From the NCBI GenBank assembly GCA_000444245.1, contig ATSW01001256.1, positions 1-38,564 of the forward strand: DNA of 38,564 nucleotides, given 5' to 3'. Below the pieces are notes generated by a model. It did no database searches. It saw only the letters and a list, made by a program, of their open reading frames with translations, and was not told the DNA's origin. Shown here one piece after another: positions 1-10,346 of the stretch; the stretch's first letter is position 1; the number at the start of each line of letters is the position of its first letter. Source of the DNA: Botryllus schlosseri (taxonomy: Eukaryota; Chordata; Ascidiacea; Stolidobranchia; Styelidae). A program made the position numbers and the translations under genes.

Positions 1-1192
1 CAGTTTCACAAAGGGTTAACAATATTAAAAGCAAGAAATCGAGTGACAACATGTTGCGCGAAGCGTGTAGAAAATAATGATAAATCTATCGCAAATTATT
101 CTGCTTCATTGTAGTGTACGAAAATCTACCAAAATGTGACTCGCTATGGATCTGCCAATGCGTCGGAACTGATATGTTAGTCATCACATCTCAAGTGTTG
201 CGGCCAGACTAATCAAATTTTTGGTTGGCCTCGCAAGTTCACAATCTGTGCAATCCATTTTGGATAACATTACCAAGTTCGGAAATTACCTCGCGGGCCA
301 CTCAAAACCTTCTCGCGGGCCACGGGTTGGCCGGCCCTGACCTAGTCCATCTGCCTTTGGTTGGGTTTCTTTGTTGTGAAATTGATGTACACTTGTTCAG
401 CTCAAGAAACTCCTACATCGGGTATATTAACAGTGATTTTAGCTATGCAAAGAACAGCATAGTGTTCAGTAAATGCAATTAAAACCAGGAATTTTTCGCG
501 TACCACGTACAAAGCTCTCGTGTACCACTAGTGGTACGCGTACCACAGTCTGAGAACCACTGTGCTATAGAGTCTTCGGCAATATTGAGACTCATCTGAA
601 GCGATTTGCTGTTCATCTATGATTTGTCACCGACCAGTGGAATCTTATGTATTGAGGCCTGCTTGTCACCATATCTCCCCCAACAATGTTAGTCTACGCT
701 TTACAGCACGCGAATAATCCAATGTTAACTGGTATGATATCATATCACGCAAAATTTACAACACTCATAAGTGTTATTCTTGACATTTTATTGCATTGCA
801 CATTGATAATGAGTATATATAGTTCAGCTTGCGATGATGCTATTCATCGTCAGCCATTCGTGCGGTAATCACTGTGTGTTCTCCACTTGTATATCACGTC
901 TAAATGAAAAAGTAATCGTTAATTTCGTTACAAATCCATCCAGTAAACTGCAAATGGAGCTACAATCATGTGTTTTATCCAATGTAGAACAATATCACAG
1001 AGAAGGCTACTTGATAACTATGTCGAAATACTCCTTTGGGGTTTTGCTTGACACTGATAGAGGTGTACAACGATATTTTGGGTATAGTGTTATTTGTGAC
1101 CTGATAAATAGGAACTACAACCATTATTGAAATATCAGATGTACCCGATTCACAGCGTAACCTATAAATACACGGAGAATCTGCTCTTACTT
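1..1192. other. 3' flank with hAT remnants, no gene seen
   Basis: No coding region is supportable. At about 160-339 lies the end part of a hAT-like element with repeated GCGGGCCAC motifs, closing with GGCCGGCCCTG at 339; a related fragment lies at 13548-13739. A second hAT-type right end at about 484-562 closes with GAGAACCACTG. No canonical AATAAA was found downstream of the neighbouring gene's stop codon at 1193. Confidence 0.5.
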
Positions 1193-4100
1193 TTAACATT
1201 GGTCGCAAGTCTTCCTGCATTTACCGTCCACCTTGCCACATAGCTGGTGAAACAATTTGACGACAAGGCAGTCGTCTCTTTCATCTTTACACACTGGCGA
1301 GATGAACATAATTAGGTTAAGACAAATCCACTGTATTTTACCGTGTGACAAGGCTTCTTACCAGGACACGCGGGCATGGCGCAATCTTTCTTGGACGGGC
1401 CGTCGCCACATCTTTTTGTGTCGACTACTTTTCCTCGGTGGTAGCAGCTTCTCGTGTTTACACCGTTACCGCACGTAACTGAGCAGCTGGACCAAGGTCC
1501 CCATCTGGCTATTCCTGAAATAAAAAGCGGAGGTAGTCAATCTTTCAAGGGGTTACCATTAAAGCGATGTAACAGTCTTAAACGACGTGTATAGCTTGAA
1601 TGACGGCCAAACCGTCCAGTTTTTGAAAGAGAGACTTGGATTCAGCACGTCATGATATCCTCAATAGGGTCATTGGATAGGCTGCTGATATTGACGTTTT
1701 TAGCAGCGCAGATTTCGAATAGCGTTACTGTCACGAAAAATGCAAAGATTAATTAGATTTGGCGATATTATTCGATCCATTTGGTGTACAATACATGTAC
1801 GACGTACGTACATTATGAAACGAATTCACCATCTACAAGGCACGCATAGTACTTTCATTACGCCTTATATATTTACTTTCATCAAAATGGAATCAAATAG
1901 AGAAATGTTTGAACATGATAGCCTATATGGACACATGCATTTTAAAGGAGTACGAGCGACCGTGCGGGCGTGCGTACAATGCAAATGCTTGGGCGGTGAA
2001 TAGGTGTGTTCAGCAGATTTACCCCGTAGAGTCAGCCGTAGCCTGCAAATATAGCCTTCGGCTATATTTCTGGTACCAAATTTTGCTTTCACACTCATAC
2101 CAATGGAAGATGAAGAGGTAAATTAACCAATCCTCGTGGATATGGCCCGCTACACCTGACACAAATTGTTACAGCGTGCAGCGAATAATATTGTTATAAA
2201 TCGACCAGTTAACTTCATTCTTACCGAACGAGACTTCTCTCCTAAGTGTCGTCACCATGTCTGCCGCGCTGGTTGGCTTTGTGACGACGTGTACGGGGGA
2301 AGCGGTTCTTGCCGCGAGACGATAAAGTGGCGGTATGGCGTCCTCTGTGAAATGATAGAATGTGCGAATTGTATTTTTCAATATGGTAAGATGGGCTTCT
2401 AAACCCACAGTATAGTTTCTGTTAAGCTTTTAAGCAAAATAGTATATTGCCACGGAGTGAGGTATTTCAAGGAATAATAATAGCTCGATATGCCTATACC
2501 TGATCCGAAGGATTCCTTTAGCTGATTTATGCAGTATTCTGGATCTGGAGAGGTGCAGTAAGACGGGCACGGCCCACAGCATCCCGTCAAAATCGGTTCG
2601 TAGTCACAGTCTGCGTCAAAATATCAACTATTAGGATATTGTATACAAAACTATATAGCTATCGACAATTTTGTCACCTCTATCCTTGAGAATTTTGAAT
2701 ACAGCCGCGAGCAGTCCCGGATTCTTCGGAGTTGCGTCCGAGAAGAAATAGATCTTGCACCCGTCATTGGTAATGGGGATAACTTCTGCGAGTTTCTGAA
2801 TTTGAATCGAGTCGTTATGACTGTCGAGCTTGGTTCTCAGCAAGGCAGTTTTCAGCACTTGACTGTATCGTACATTGTACTGTACATCGTACACATCAAG
2901 CCATTGCACGCATGAAGACGGAGCCTCTCCCAACTTACTTGCAAGCCTTTCATTGCCTGCTCCGGGCAATCGCCGCCACTACCTGGCACAAAATATCCGT
3001 TGACTGCTTGAGTTATCAAATTACTATCACCAGTAGGTCCTGTGAGGTCTCCAATAGCTGCGTAAGAAAACGTGGAGTTGTTTCAACCAATTCGGCATTG
3101 GGCAAGGTTAGTATATTGTATTCGCAATGTGACCCTATTTCCATTCCTCTCCATACCGTTTGTAATTAATATCTATTGCTAAAGAAAGCCACAATCGTTT
3201 GCAATTTCATGTTGCGATTACCGCGTGTTTGCTTCTCTATGAACCAAACCCATATGCTTACTTGGATCGTTGAAAGAGATGGAAAGCCACTCCCGTACGA
3301 CATTTGGGTCATCGCCACACCTCCCGAGACCGCTTACGCATTGTGAAATCCAGTTTCTGACTCCCCCTATCTCGTTTTCCATTGAACCTGTGTCATCTAC
3401 GACGAACCCGACGTACTCTTTTCCATTCGCTGCATTGAAAACGTAAGGTCATTGAATTCAAAGATGTGCAATGAAACGACTATCCAAGCAACAAACATAA
3501 ATATACCATCCCGTACATCAGGGGTTCTCGACCCGCGGCCCGCAGACGCTTTTTCTGTGGCCCGCGAGATCTTTCAATATGATCGCAATTACTACCGGCA
3601 CAGTATTGNTGCATACGGTATCAATTTAGCNACTAAAGCTCTCTTATCGCTCNGTCTCTGTTTCGTTTGATTTATTCTCATTCTTCAATGTTTTCTGGTT
3701 TCTTGATATATGGNCGAGTTTAGATTCNTATTGTTCTGAATAGGTCTTCGGACAGTTCCATNTCGAGTNACACATATCACCTGATNTTAGAAAAANGCGT
3801 TGCTAGCTAGGTNTNAGGCTNAGCAATCNATATTTTGAGGCATTGTTGAGATTGCCGNNGACGNTAAAAACGCATGNTTCAANATTGCTTGGTATATCGC
3901 TAAACCCATGAAATCTNTTANAAAANGTGTTTCTCCAACAAAACGTTACTATNNTGTGCGAATCTCCGCNGTTTCCGGANTTTAGCAGCAAGGACAACTT
4001 CACCTAACAAATTTCGAAGCTGCAGTTGTCTGATTCAACCGTGACAAGAATGGTAACAGCAATGTCAGTTAATCTTTTGTCGCATGTTTTGAAACACGTT

Positions 4101-4940
4101 GCCCCGCAGACTACTTTAACCTAGCATTGGACAAAATCTACGGACATTGCAACGCTAATTGTATTGGGGTATTCTATCAGAGTGGATATATTTGTAGACG
4201 TAATGCTGGTTGGGCAAACGTGGGGAGATGGGACTAGCAAACAACATCAACTTAACAAAGCTGACTTCTGTAACTGTTGGTGCAGGGCATCAGCCATGGA
4301 AGGAAAGGAGAATGGTTGATTGGTTTGCTCAGAAATTTCCCCGGACGTGAGACTTCTTCTCATATCACAGAGAGCCTAAAGTGACAATGGCCTCTGTAAA
4401 GAAAAAGTTACCGTACTTGCTCGCTCACGCATTGAAACAGAGAGTTCAGTTCTCTGGTGCAAGGGTTTGAAGGTGCACATACCGACTTGGGAACGAATGC
4501 AATGCACGCTTCATGAAGGGATTTACGCAACAATCTCACTAGAAACAGCAACTGAAAGCTTACGAACGCTGTCCATTATGCTGTAGAATGCATACAAACA
4601 AAATGCCCATACACGACTGGTAAATATAGGCTATATTAGCCTAAATATAATAGTATAGTCCACAAATATACGATAATAATGTTCTGCGGCCCGCAGCGCT
4701 TTTTGCTGTTAAAATGCGGCCCGTTACGCAAGGAAAGTTGAGAACCCCTGCCGTACATCATCTTTTCATACAAAACTATCAATAGACTACAATTTGCGCA
4801 TTGTTTCCCTGCAGAATTGGCAGAACAACTTCTAAGTAGAATTCAATTTATAATTTGAAAAACAGTTCACACTTACCAATGGAAGAGCATCCGATTAAAG
4901 CAAGCACGAGGATTTTTGTCAATTGAGTGAAAGTCATCAT
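1193..4940 (-). CDS. Secreted vWA-TSP1-ShKT protein, complete eight-exon gene
   Basis: Exons in coding order are 4940-4877, 3429-3262, 3057-2939, 2795-2678, 2610-2500, 2344-2225, 1514-1362 and 1293-1193. Together they give 954 nt (317 residues plus TAA), with GT-AG junctions in consistent phase. Residues 1-21 are a signal peptide (MMTFTQLTKILVLALIGC). Residues about 26-225 are a von Willebrand A domain with the metal-site motif DDTGSM (33-38), a GGDCPEQAMKGL segment (105-116) as in hemicentin/VWA7-type domains, and the strand IYFFSDA. Residues 234-284 are a thrombospondin type 1 repeat (RWGPWSSCSVTCG, then CGDGPSKKDC). Residues 286-317 form a six-cysteine ShKT domain ending CRKTCDQC and the stop. 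vWA domains bind protein ligands through a metal ion, so extracellular adhesion or recognition is likely; the ligand is unknown. Two adjacent Met codons could serve as start. The donor after exon 4 (GTGACA) is weak but is the one that keeps domain alignment. Intron 1 holds a hAT insertion. Confidence 0.9.
3519..4750 (+). mobile_element. hAT element (1232 bp) in intron 1 of the vWA gene
   Basis: The element starts CAGGGGTTCTCGACCCGC and ends GTTGAGAACCCCTG. It is flanked by a perfect 8-bp duplication CCGTACAT (3511-3518 and 4751-4758), which is diagnostic of hAT. The inside retains a decayed transposase piece near 4020-4200 (plus): LSDSTVTRM and, further on, a LDKSTDIATL-like segment resembling the DESTDISDTAQL block of ZBED5/GTF2IRD2-type hAT transposases, with stops in frame. 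It cannot code for an active enzyme. Scattered N bases lie in 3609-3980. It is spliced out with intron 1, so the host reading frame is not touched. Confidence 0.9.
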
Positions 4941-5658
4941 GTTTCGTATATATTTACTATATCTATTTTGTCTGTGTACATATATCCGAAAAAATATACA
5001 GCTATTATAGACGTCCAATATACACATACACACGACCAACCATGCGATAGGCATATACATTGCATAAGTATTTTTCAATATGTAATAAAAAGCAAAATGC
5101 AGCTCAACGCATACTAACAAATGAGTATATCGTATGCTTATACCAGGTGTACTTGTACAATGTACATGTAGAGGTGATCAAATTGGTATACCTACTGACG
5201 CTTACGACAGGCATCGCATATTTATACTGTTTGCCCCTCAAGAATAGGAAAAGCACCGCAATCTCTCAATCAAAATGGCCAACCGTCCCTGTAACTTGGC
5301 GGTGCCATATCTTTTACTGCCCTGCGGCACGTTCCTCAGATGTCAAGAAAATGACGCGCTGTTTCAATACTGTTTGCTCCTGGACAATTCGGTGTTTTGT
5401 AACCGAAACACGACTTGTTTACTGGTAAAATGGTCGACAGATGGATACGAAACATTTCTCATATTCGGCGGAAAATTATAGGAAAAAATGCCCGTGAATA
5501 CACTGTCGCAATAGCTGGTCAACTGTACTAGCATACCAATGCGAACATTTACATTAATAAAGATATGCCGTACTATATTTCGAATTTATCTGGATGGCAT
5601 CGTTGATTATATTGTTTGCAAAGGTTTGCTGATAGCGACTTTTCACAATCCACGTAAC
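4941..5658. other. Upstream flank of the vWA gene, no gene seen
   Basis: No supported gene. On the minus strand a TATAAATA match lies at about 5218-5225, some 280 nt before the start codon. It could be a core promoter element, but the sequence is AT-rich and the match is weak evidence. Confidence 0.3.
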
Positions 5659-6080
5659 TAGGGTTGCATTTAAAGCAAAAAACAATTCAAAACAACCTAT
5701 GGACGGAAACGGCTTCCGGCCCCTGTCTTAAACGGATAAAAAATATCTTCGACCAGGTCTACATCGTTATGCGGCATTTTTACGATCGGCGGTCATCATC
5801 ATCAGAACATCCATATCGCACCAATGTTCTATAAATAAGTGCTATAACTATGTTGAACCGACGACAATTTCGAGGGCTCCAACCATTCCATATCGAATAC
5901 TTCGACTATGTCGGGTGCCAATCGTCCGTAGGCTTATACTACATGTTTTTCGAAAGTAGTTAGACAATTATGGCATATTATACAACTATTGACTTTTTTC
6001 CACGGCATTTTTAATACACTGTTTGAGGCGTGTTTTAAACAAAGGTTATTAAAATGCTATTTGTTTTAAATGCAACCCTA
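5659..6080 (+). mobile_element. TAGGGTTGC-ended MITE (hAT-like), intact copy
   Basis: This 422-bp element has inverted ends TAGGGTTGCATTTAAA and TTTAAATGCAACCCTA and a perfect 8-bp target duplication CACGTAAC (5651-5658 and 6081-6088). It has no coding capacity. It is the best-defined member of a family with further copies at 7980-8298, 8740-8929, 13745-13963, 22477-22955 and 27711-29227. Internal landmarks shared by copies are CATCATCATCAGAAC and a segment near ATTGTCCGTAGGCTCATAC. The 8-bp duplication points to the hAT superfamily. Confidence 0.9.
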
Positions 6081-7435
6081 CACGTAACGCTATGCAGATG
6101 ACTCGGGAATGTAGAAGTCAGGGGACAGTTACTGAACAAGTACCCTATAGTATCCTAATTACCACGATTACCCGCGAGTATTCTGCATGATTTAAATTCC
6201 TGTGTTCGATTAATCCAGTTATTTGGGACATTTATATTTCAACCATATGAAAGGATTTGCAATGAAACTATAGGAAACTATCAAAACTATCAACGGATAA
6301 ATACATCGCATTTTGTCGCAGTTTTCAACAGGACCTGTTACCAACAATTAAGATTCACCAGAACTAGAACATCAAAGGTTTGTATTATACCTGTAATATA
6401 TTTCCGTAAATCGGTATAAGTATATCAGAGGTGATAGTTAGCATTGCAGTACCGACACCATACAAAAACCGTCAGGGGCAGAACTCGGGATCGCAGTCAA
6501 ATCGAAGGCAGTAGCAGAAGTAGTACTGCTATTATTGCAAAATTACCTTGAGATTGAGAGTGTCATCAACCGGCCCAACATATTCTATATTTCTATTCGA
6601 GCTGCTCAGACACATGTTTAATTTTAAAGAGAAATGAATTTTAAGAATCCCCGATAACTTCATTGCAGTCGTCCATATACCAACAGCAAATATTAGATGC
6701 CGTATATTTCCAATGCGTAATCGAATGACATTTGTTGAACAAAACGGAAACCCGATTCGATTTGATATATTCTCAATAAGTTGGATACATCGGGGCTTTC
6801 CGGGTTAAATCCGACCCTCCAGCAAGTTAGTTGCTTCAGAACAAATACAAAATGTGAAAACATGCCGTCGATGCCTGTGCGTGTTTGAAATTACGGGAAT
6901 TTTCGTACATAATTTTCCTATAGTCCAGAAACATACATATTCATGACTGGTGTGCTATAGAGTTCCTTTATATGCTCTATCGATCGACTGTTTTCGGGAT
7001 AAATTGGAAAATGCGATATTATACGCATTGCGTCAAACTTCTCGTATTGATTTATGCGCGAATGCTTGCAAGACAACGATTTCATTTGTAAAATTAACGA
7101 TTCACTCATTGCTTGTATATTTCATTATGAACGAATCGGCTACCTGCACCCGTGGGTGGGCTAAGTTGGCCAAAGAACTAATTAGGAATCATAATTGTGA
7201 GTATATGTTCGAAGGCATATTAGGGCGAGATATCTGAGGCGATCCATGTGTTTTTGTCGCCCCATTTCGATGGCTGGGAAGATCCGAGTGTCCGAGTGAT
7301 TCGATTCTGAATCGCGTATTAGGCCTCGAGTCGAGTAGCCCAGCATCACTCGTTATCAAATCAGTTTGAAAAGTAAACCATGAAATCTCTACTACGACAT
7401 AATGCAGATATATTCGTTCCAAACTCATCACTCAA
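6081..7435. other. Intergenic, no feature recognised
   Basis: AT-rich sequence without a supportable coding exon, RNA gene or clear repeat boundary on either strand. Confidence 0.4.
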
Positions 7436-7556
7436 TTAAAATTTGAAGTTTTATTTCTCTAATCTCTTACCCCATTTTCGAATTGAGATATAAAATTCTG
7501 ATGTATATCGTGGACAGACAGGAAACTTGCCACGGACCAGCGGCTGAGGACCACTG
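7436..7556 (+). mobile_element. Right-end fragment of a hAT element
   Basis: About 120 bp match the right end of the complete element at 16459-17059: a shared TTTTATTTCTCTAA stretch, then ATATAAAATTCT, and a closing GAGGACCACTG. No matching left end was found nearby, so the copy is truncated or too diverged. Confidence 0.6.
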
Positions 7557-7979
7557 CACTAAAGAGTATTTGGCATTTTGTCGATCACGCCTATTTCCTT
7601 TGTCCGTGTGAAAATGCTGTGGGTCGGTTACGACTTCACAGACGTATCATTTCCACTACCATATACGTATAGCTTTGTACTACATGTTTCGTAGGCTGTG
7701 ATACGACCAATCGAGGTTTACAACCTCCGACAGTGGCAAATAGTCTCGAAGTTATAATTCTCGTTTGTAACTTAACTCTTCGTGTCAAGGAGCGTATAAT
7801 TTCAGTAGGCTAATCGAAACAATCATCTCTCACTATTCGACCATGATCATTAAAATTAACACTCAATTCACATCAGAGTACCCAAATCACCGTGCGCAGC
7901 CCTGCCCATTACCAGATGATTTGCAGAAATTGTGAGAAAATGCATTGCTTTTATAAAGTTTGACTGACCACGATATGGA

Positions 7980-8298
7980 TATTAAATTGTGACGTCATAG
8001 AGGATTGTCATTGACAATCGAAAATATAGGGTAAGTATAACTGGTTTGACGAAATATCTACGTACTATAGCTGTTGAATCGACTATTTTGAGGGTTCCAA
8101 CCATCCCATATCGTATTCGTCGGCTATCGGGGGGTAATCGTCCGTAGGCTCATACAACATGTTTTTTTGGAAAGTAGTTACACAATTAGGGCATAATTAT
8201 ACAACTTGAAAAAAAATAGTTTTTTTTTTTAAAAGAACTTTGTTTAAAATACTTAAACAAAGTGTTTTAAACAACCATTTGTTTTAAATACAACCATT
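7980..8298 (+). mobile_element. TAGGGTTGC-family MITE, copy lacking its left end
   Basis: It shares with the 5659 copy the segment running from GAGGGTTCCAACCATCCCAT to GTTTTAAATACAACCA. It also carries a left-half segment seen in inverted form at 13745-13963 (TATAGGG flanked by ATTGACAATC). The left inverted end is not recognisable. Confidence 0.65.
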
Positions 8299-8739
8299 GG
8301 TGTATCACCACATGGATTGGTGCATTAGGCCCGTTTTCACATAATCGAAAGGGCGCGAAAGCACAGTTTGGTCTGAAAGCGCTGTTTACCAATTAACAAT
8401 CTCACTTTATGGCGAAATGCGATAAACACACTTATTTTAAACCCATGAATTTACAGTGCATAACATCAGTTATTCTCTGTTATTTTCACGCACCCCGGTT
8501 ATAGTTTCGGTTTATTATATTCGACTTATCGAAACTTTGGAAATTTTGGAAGTGACATTGACTTTTTCCTATTTTATTTGGAAAATTGTCGTTACCTTTG
8601 GCGATAGCGCGTGCTTACCACAGGCTGGGAAAATCGTGCATCTGAGTAATTCGATACAAAGTAGAATGTTTAACTTATGAATCATCATAGAAGTAAGCAG
8701 ACCTGGGAGTTAATGAAAAATGGCATTCAATTTGTTTAC

Positions 8740-8929
8740 ACGTGATATAGCGCCCTGTGACACGACCGCAGGTCAATCGCTGACTTCGCACGTCGGCTAA
8801 TTGTCCGTAGACTCATACAACATGTTTTTTGTAAAGTATTTACACAATTATGGCATAATTTTACAACTTGGAAAAAACACATTATTTTAAAAGGCCTTTT
8901 TTAAAACGCAGTTGTTTTAAATGCAACCA
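8740..8929 (+). mobile_element. TAGGGTTGC-family MITE, right-half fragment
   Basis: The segment from AATTGTCCGTAGACTCATAC to TTTTAAATGCAACCA matches the right half of the 5659-6080 element. The left part is missing. Confidence 0.65.
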
Positions 8930-9113
8930 GTCTGAGGTATGTTCTCGTATCGCATACCATGGATCTATATACATACCCGTTTATCACGGATGGTACAAGG
9001 GTGTTAATTGTGAATACACAGATTTTTTGCTAAGAGTGTACGCGGCACGAGATTTCAAAGCTCCCACAGTGGGGAAAAATGCCAAAGCTCGTTGATAAGA
9101 TATGCCTTTAACC

Positions 9114-9350
9114 AGGAGTGTCAGACTCAAATTAAGCCGCTGGCCGGATTCAAACTTTCAAATCTCTCGCGGGCCGCACCAGTCGACTGATTCCAAAAAG
9201 GTTACCCCATGCTCCTACTTTTCACGTGAATACTTTATTATCAAGCATATAAAGATAATACATAATAGATCAGGGGTCACTAACCCGGTGCCCGCGGGCC
9301 CCAAGTAGCCCGCGAGGACTAGATGAGTAGCCCGCGAGCCCGTTCTAAAA
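9114..9350 (+). mobile_element. Two hAT-type left ends
   Basis: CAGGAGTGTCAGACTCAAAT at 9116 and CAGGGGTCACTAACCCGG at 9271, the latter followed by repeated GCCCGCGAG motifs, are typical hAT non-autonomous left termini. No partner right ends or duplications could be assigned, so these are fragments. Confidence 0.45.
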
Positions 9351-9930
9351 AAGGAGGAATAGCAGCATTTACCAATATTCGTCAGATTATTACCAGTGAG
9401 CATATGCAACCCACCTATACTCAATTTGGATAAGAATACGTGAATTTTTTTATGCTCCGCCTTAGATTACTCGATGATTCAATAGCAGCGTGAGTAATGT
9501 GGTAAAGTTTATGCGGTCGCCGGAATATATGCGCTTTCTCTCTCTATCTCTACCTTTCTCATGCAATGATGCCCGAGAACTCTGTGTAAAGTTACTTCAT
9601 ACTGATGCAAGCGATTCGCGCATCATCTGCGGTGTGGCCACATTTTCCATTCACGTCTTGTAATACGCCAAACACATAGATCTCCAAAGAAATACACGGT
9701 CTCGTAAATAAATTTATTATCTTCGACAATACATAAACCGAAAAACAGTTTGAAATCATTCTGCCCGATTTCGTGGCCATTTCGAGAAACGGTTGCGTCA
9801 CGATGTGTTTTGATTCGTCTTCTTTTTTTTAGGTCATTTCTAAAGAGAATTTTAAAACGTTATAGGCTTATAGCACCTTTTCATAAAATATTCCTGGACA
9901 TAGCTCAGGGCTTTTTGGGTCAAACTTGGA
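9351..9930. other. Intergenic, no gene recognised
   Basis: On the minus strand a short open segment at 9592-9660 follows an AG and could be read as a further exon of the protease gene. A stop codon and AATAAA at 10256-10261 make that unnecessary. Nothing else is seen. Confidence 0.4.
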
Positions 9931-10075
9931 CTACTAGATAATTCTAGTTGCAGACTAATTAGAGCGAAATGTCGGTAATCTAATTCTAATCTAATTTGGA
10001 AATATTTATATGCTCTAATTTTAATTCGAATCTAATTTGTTTTCCTCAAAACGCTACACAGGAGTACAGTATGGT
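9931..10075 (+). repeat. CTAATTCTAATCTAATT dispersed repeat
   Basis: About 145 bp similar to 36304-36450: both have CTAGATAATTCTAGTTG / CTAGGTAATTGTAGTTG near the start, then AACGAAATG or GCGAAATG, and TCTAATTCTAAT runs. The inverted, tandemly expanded relative is at 35555-35900. No duplication was identified. Confidence 0.6.
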
Positions 10076-10255
10076 GCGAAACGAGCCAAGCTAGCTGTAT
10101 ATACATTTACGATTATCATGCATATGAGAATGTAATATTTTTGCTATGAACTTAGCTTCATTCGATGTCCAAGTTTTTGCGAATTCTGATCTAATTCGTA
10201 AAAGCTGAAAATTTTCCACAGTTCACCAAGTTACGGGCATTATAGCTATATTTTT

Positions 10256-10261
10256 TTTATT
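10256..10261 (-). promoter_or_regulatory. Poly(A) signal of the protease gene
   Basis: AATAAA on the minus strand, about 86 nt beyond the TGA at 10347. It supports ending the last exon there rather than splicing at the GTACGT donor-like site at 10381-10376. Confidence 0.5.
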
Positions 10262-10346
10262 CGGCGATAGATTCGATATATGGTGGTCAGTTCTATAAAC
10301 TTCAAAGGCATAAACGCATCCGTGGTAACGCGGAGCTTTTATAATT

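Noticed and set aside
2795-2920. Longer exon 4 of the vWA gene starting near 2880
   Set aside because: It adds residues that break the vWA alignment; the acceptor at 2796-2797 gives the expected spacing between MKGLQ and IYFFSDA.
9592-9660. Possible extra exon of the protease gene (VNGKCGHTADDARIACISMK)
   Set aside because: The preceding acceptor is weak and a stop plus AATAAA directly follow the ShKT exon.
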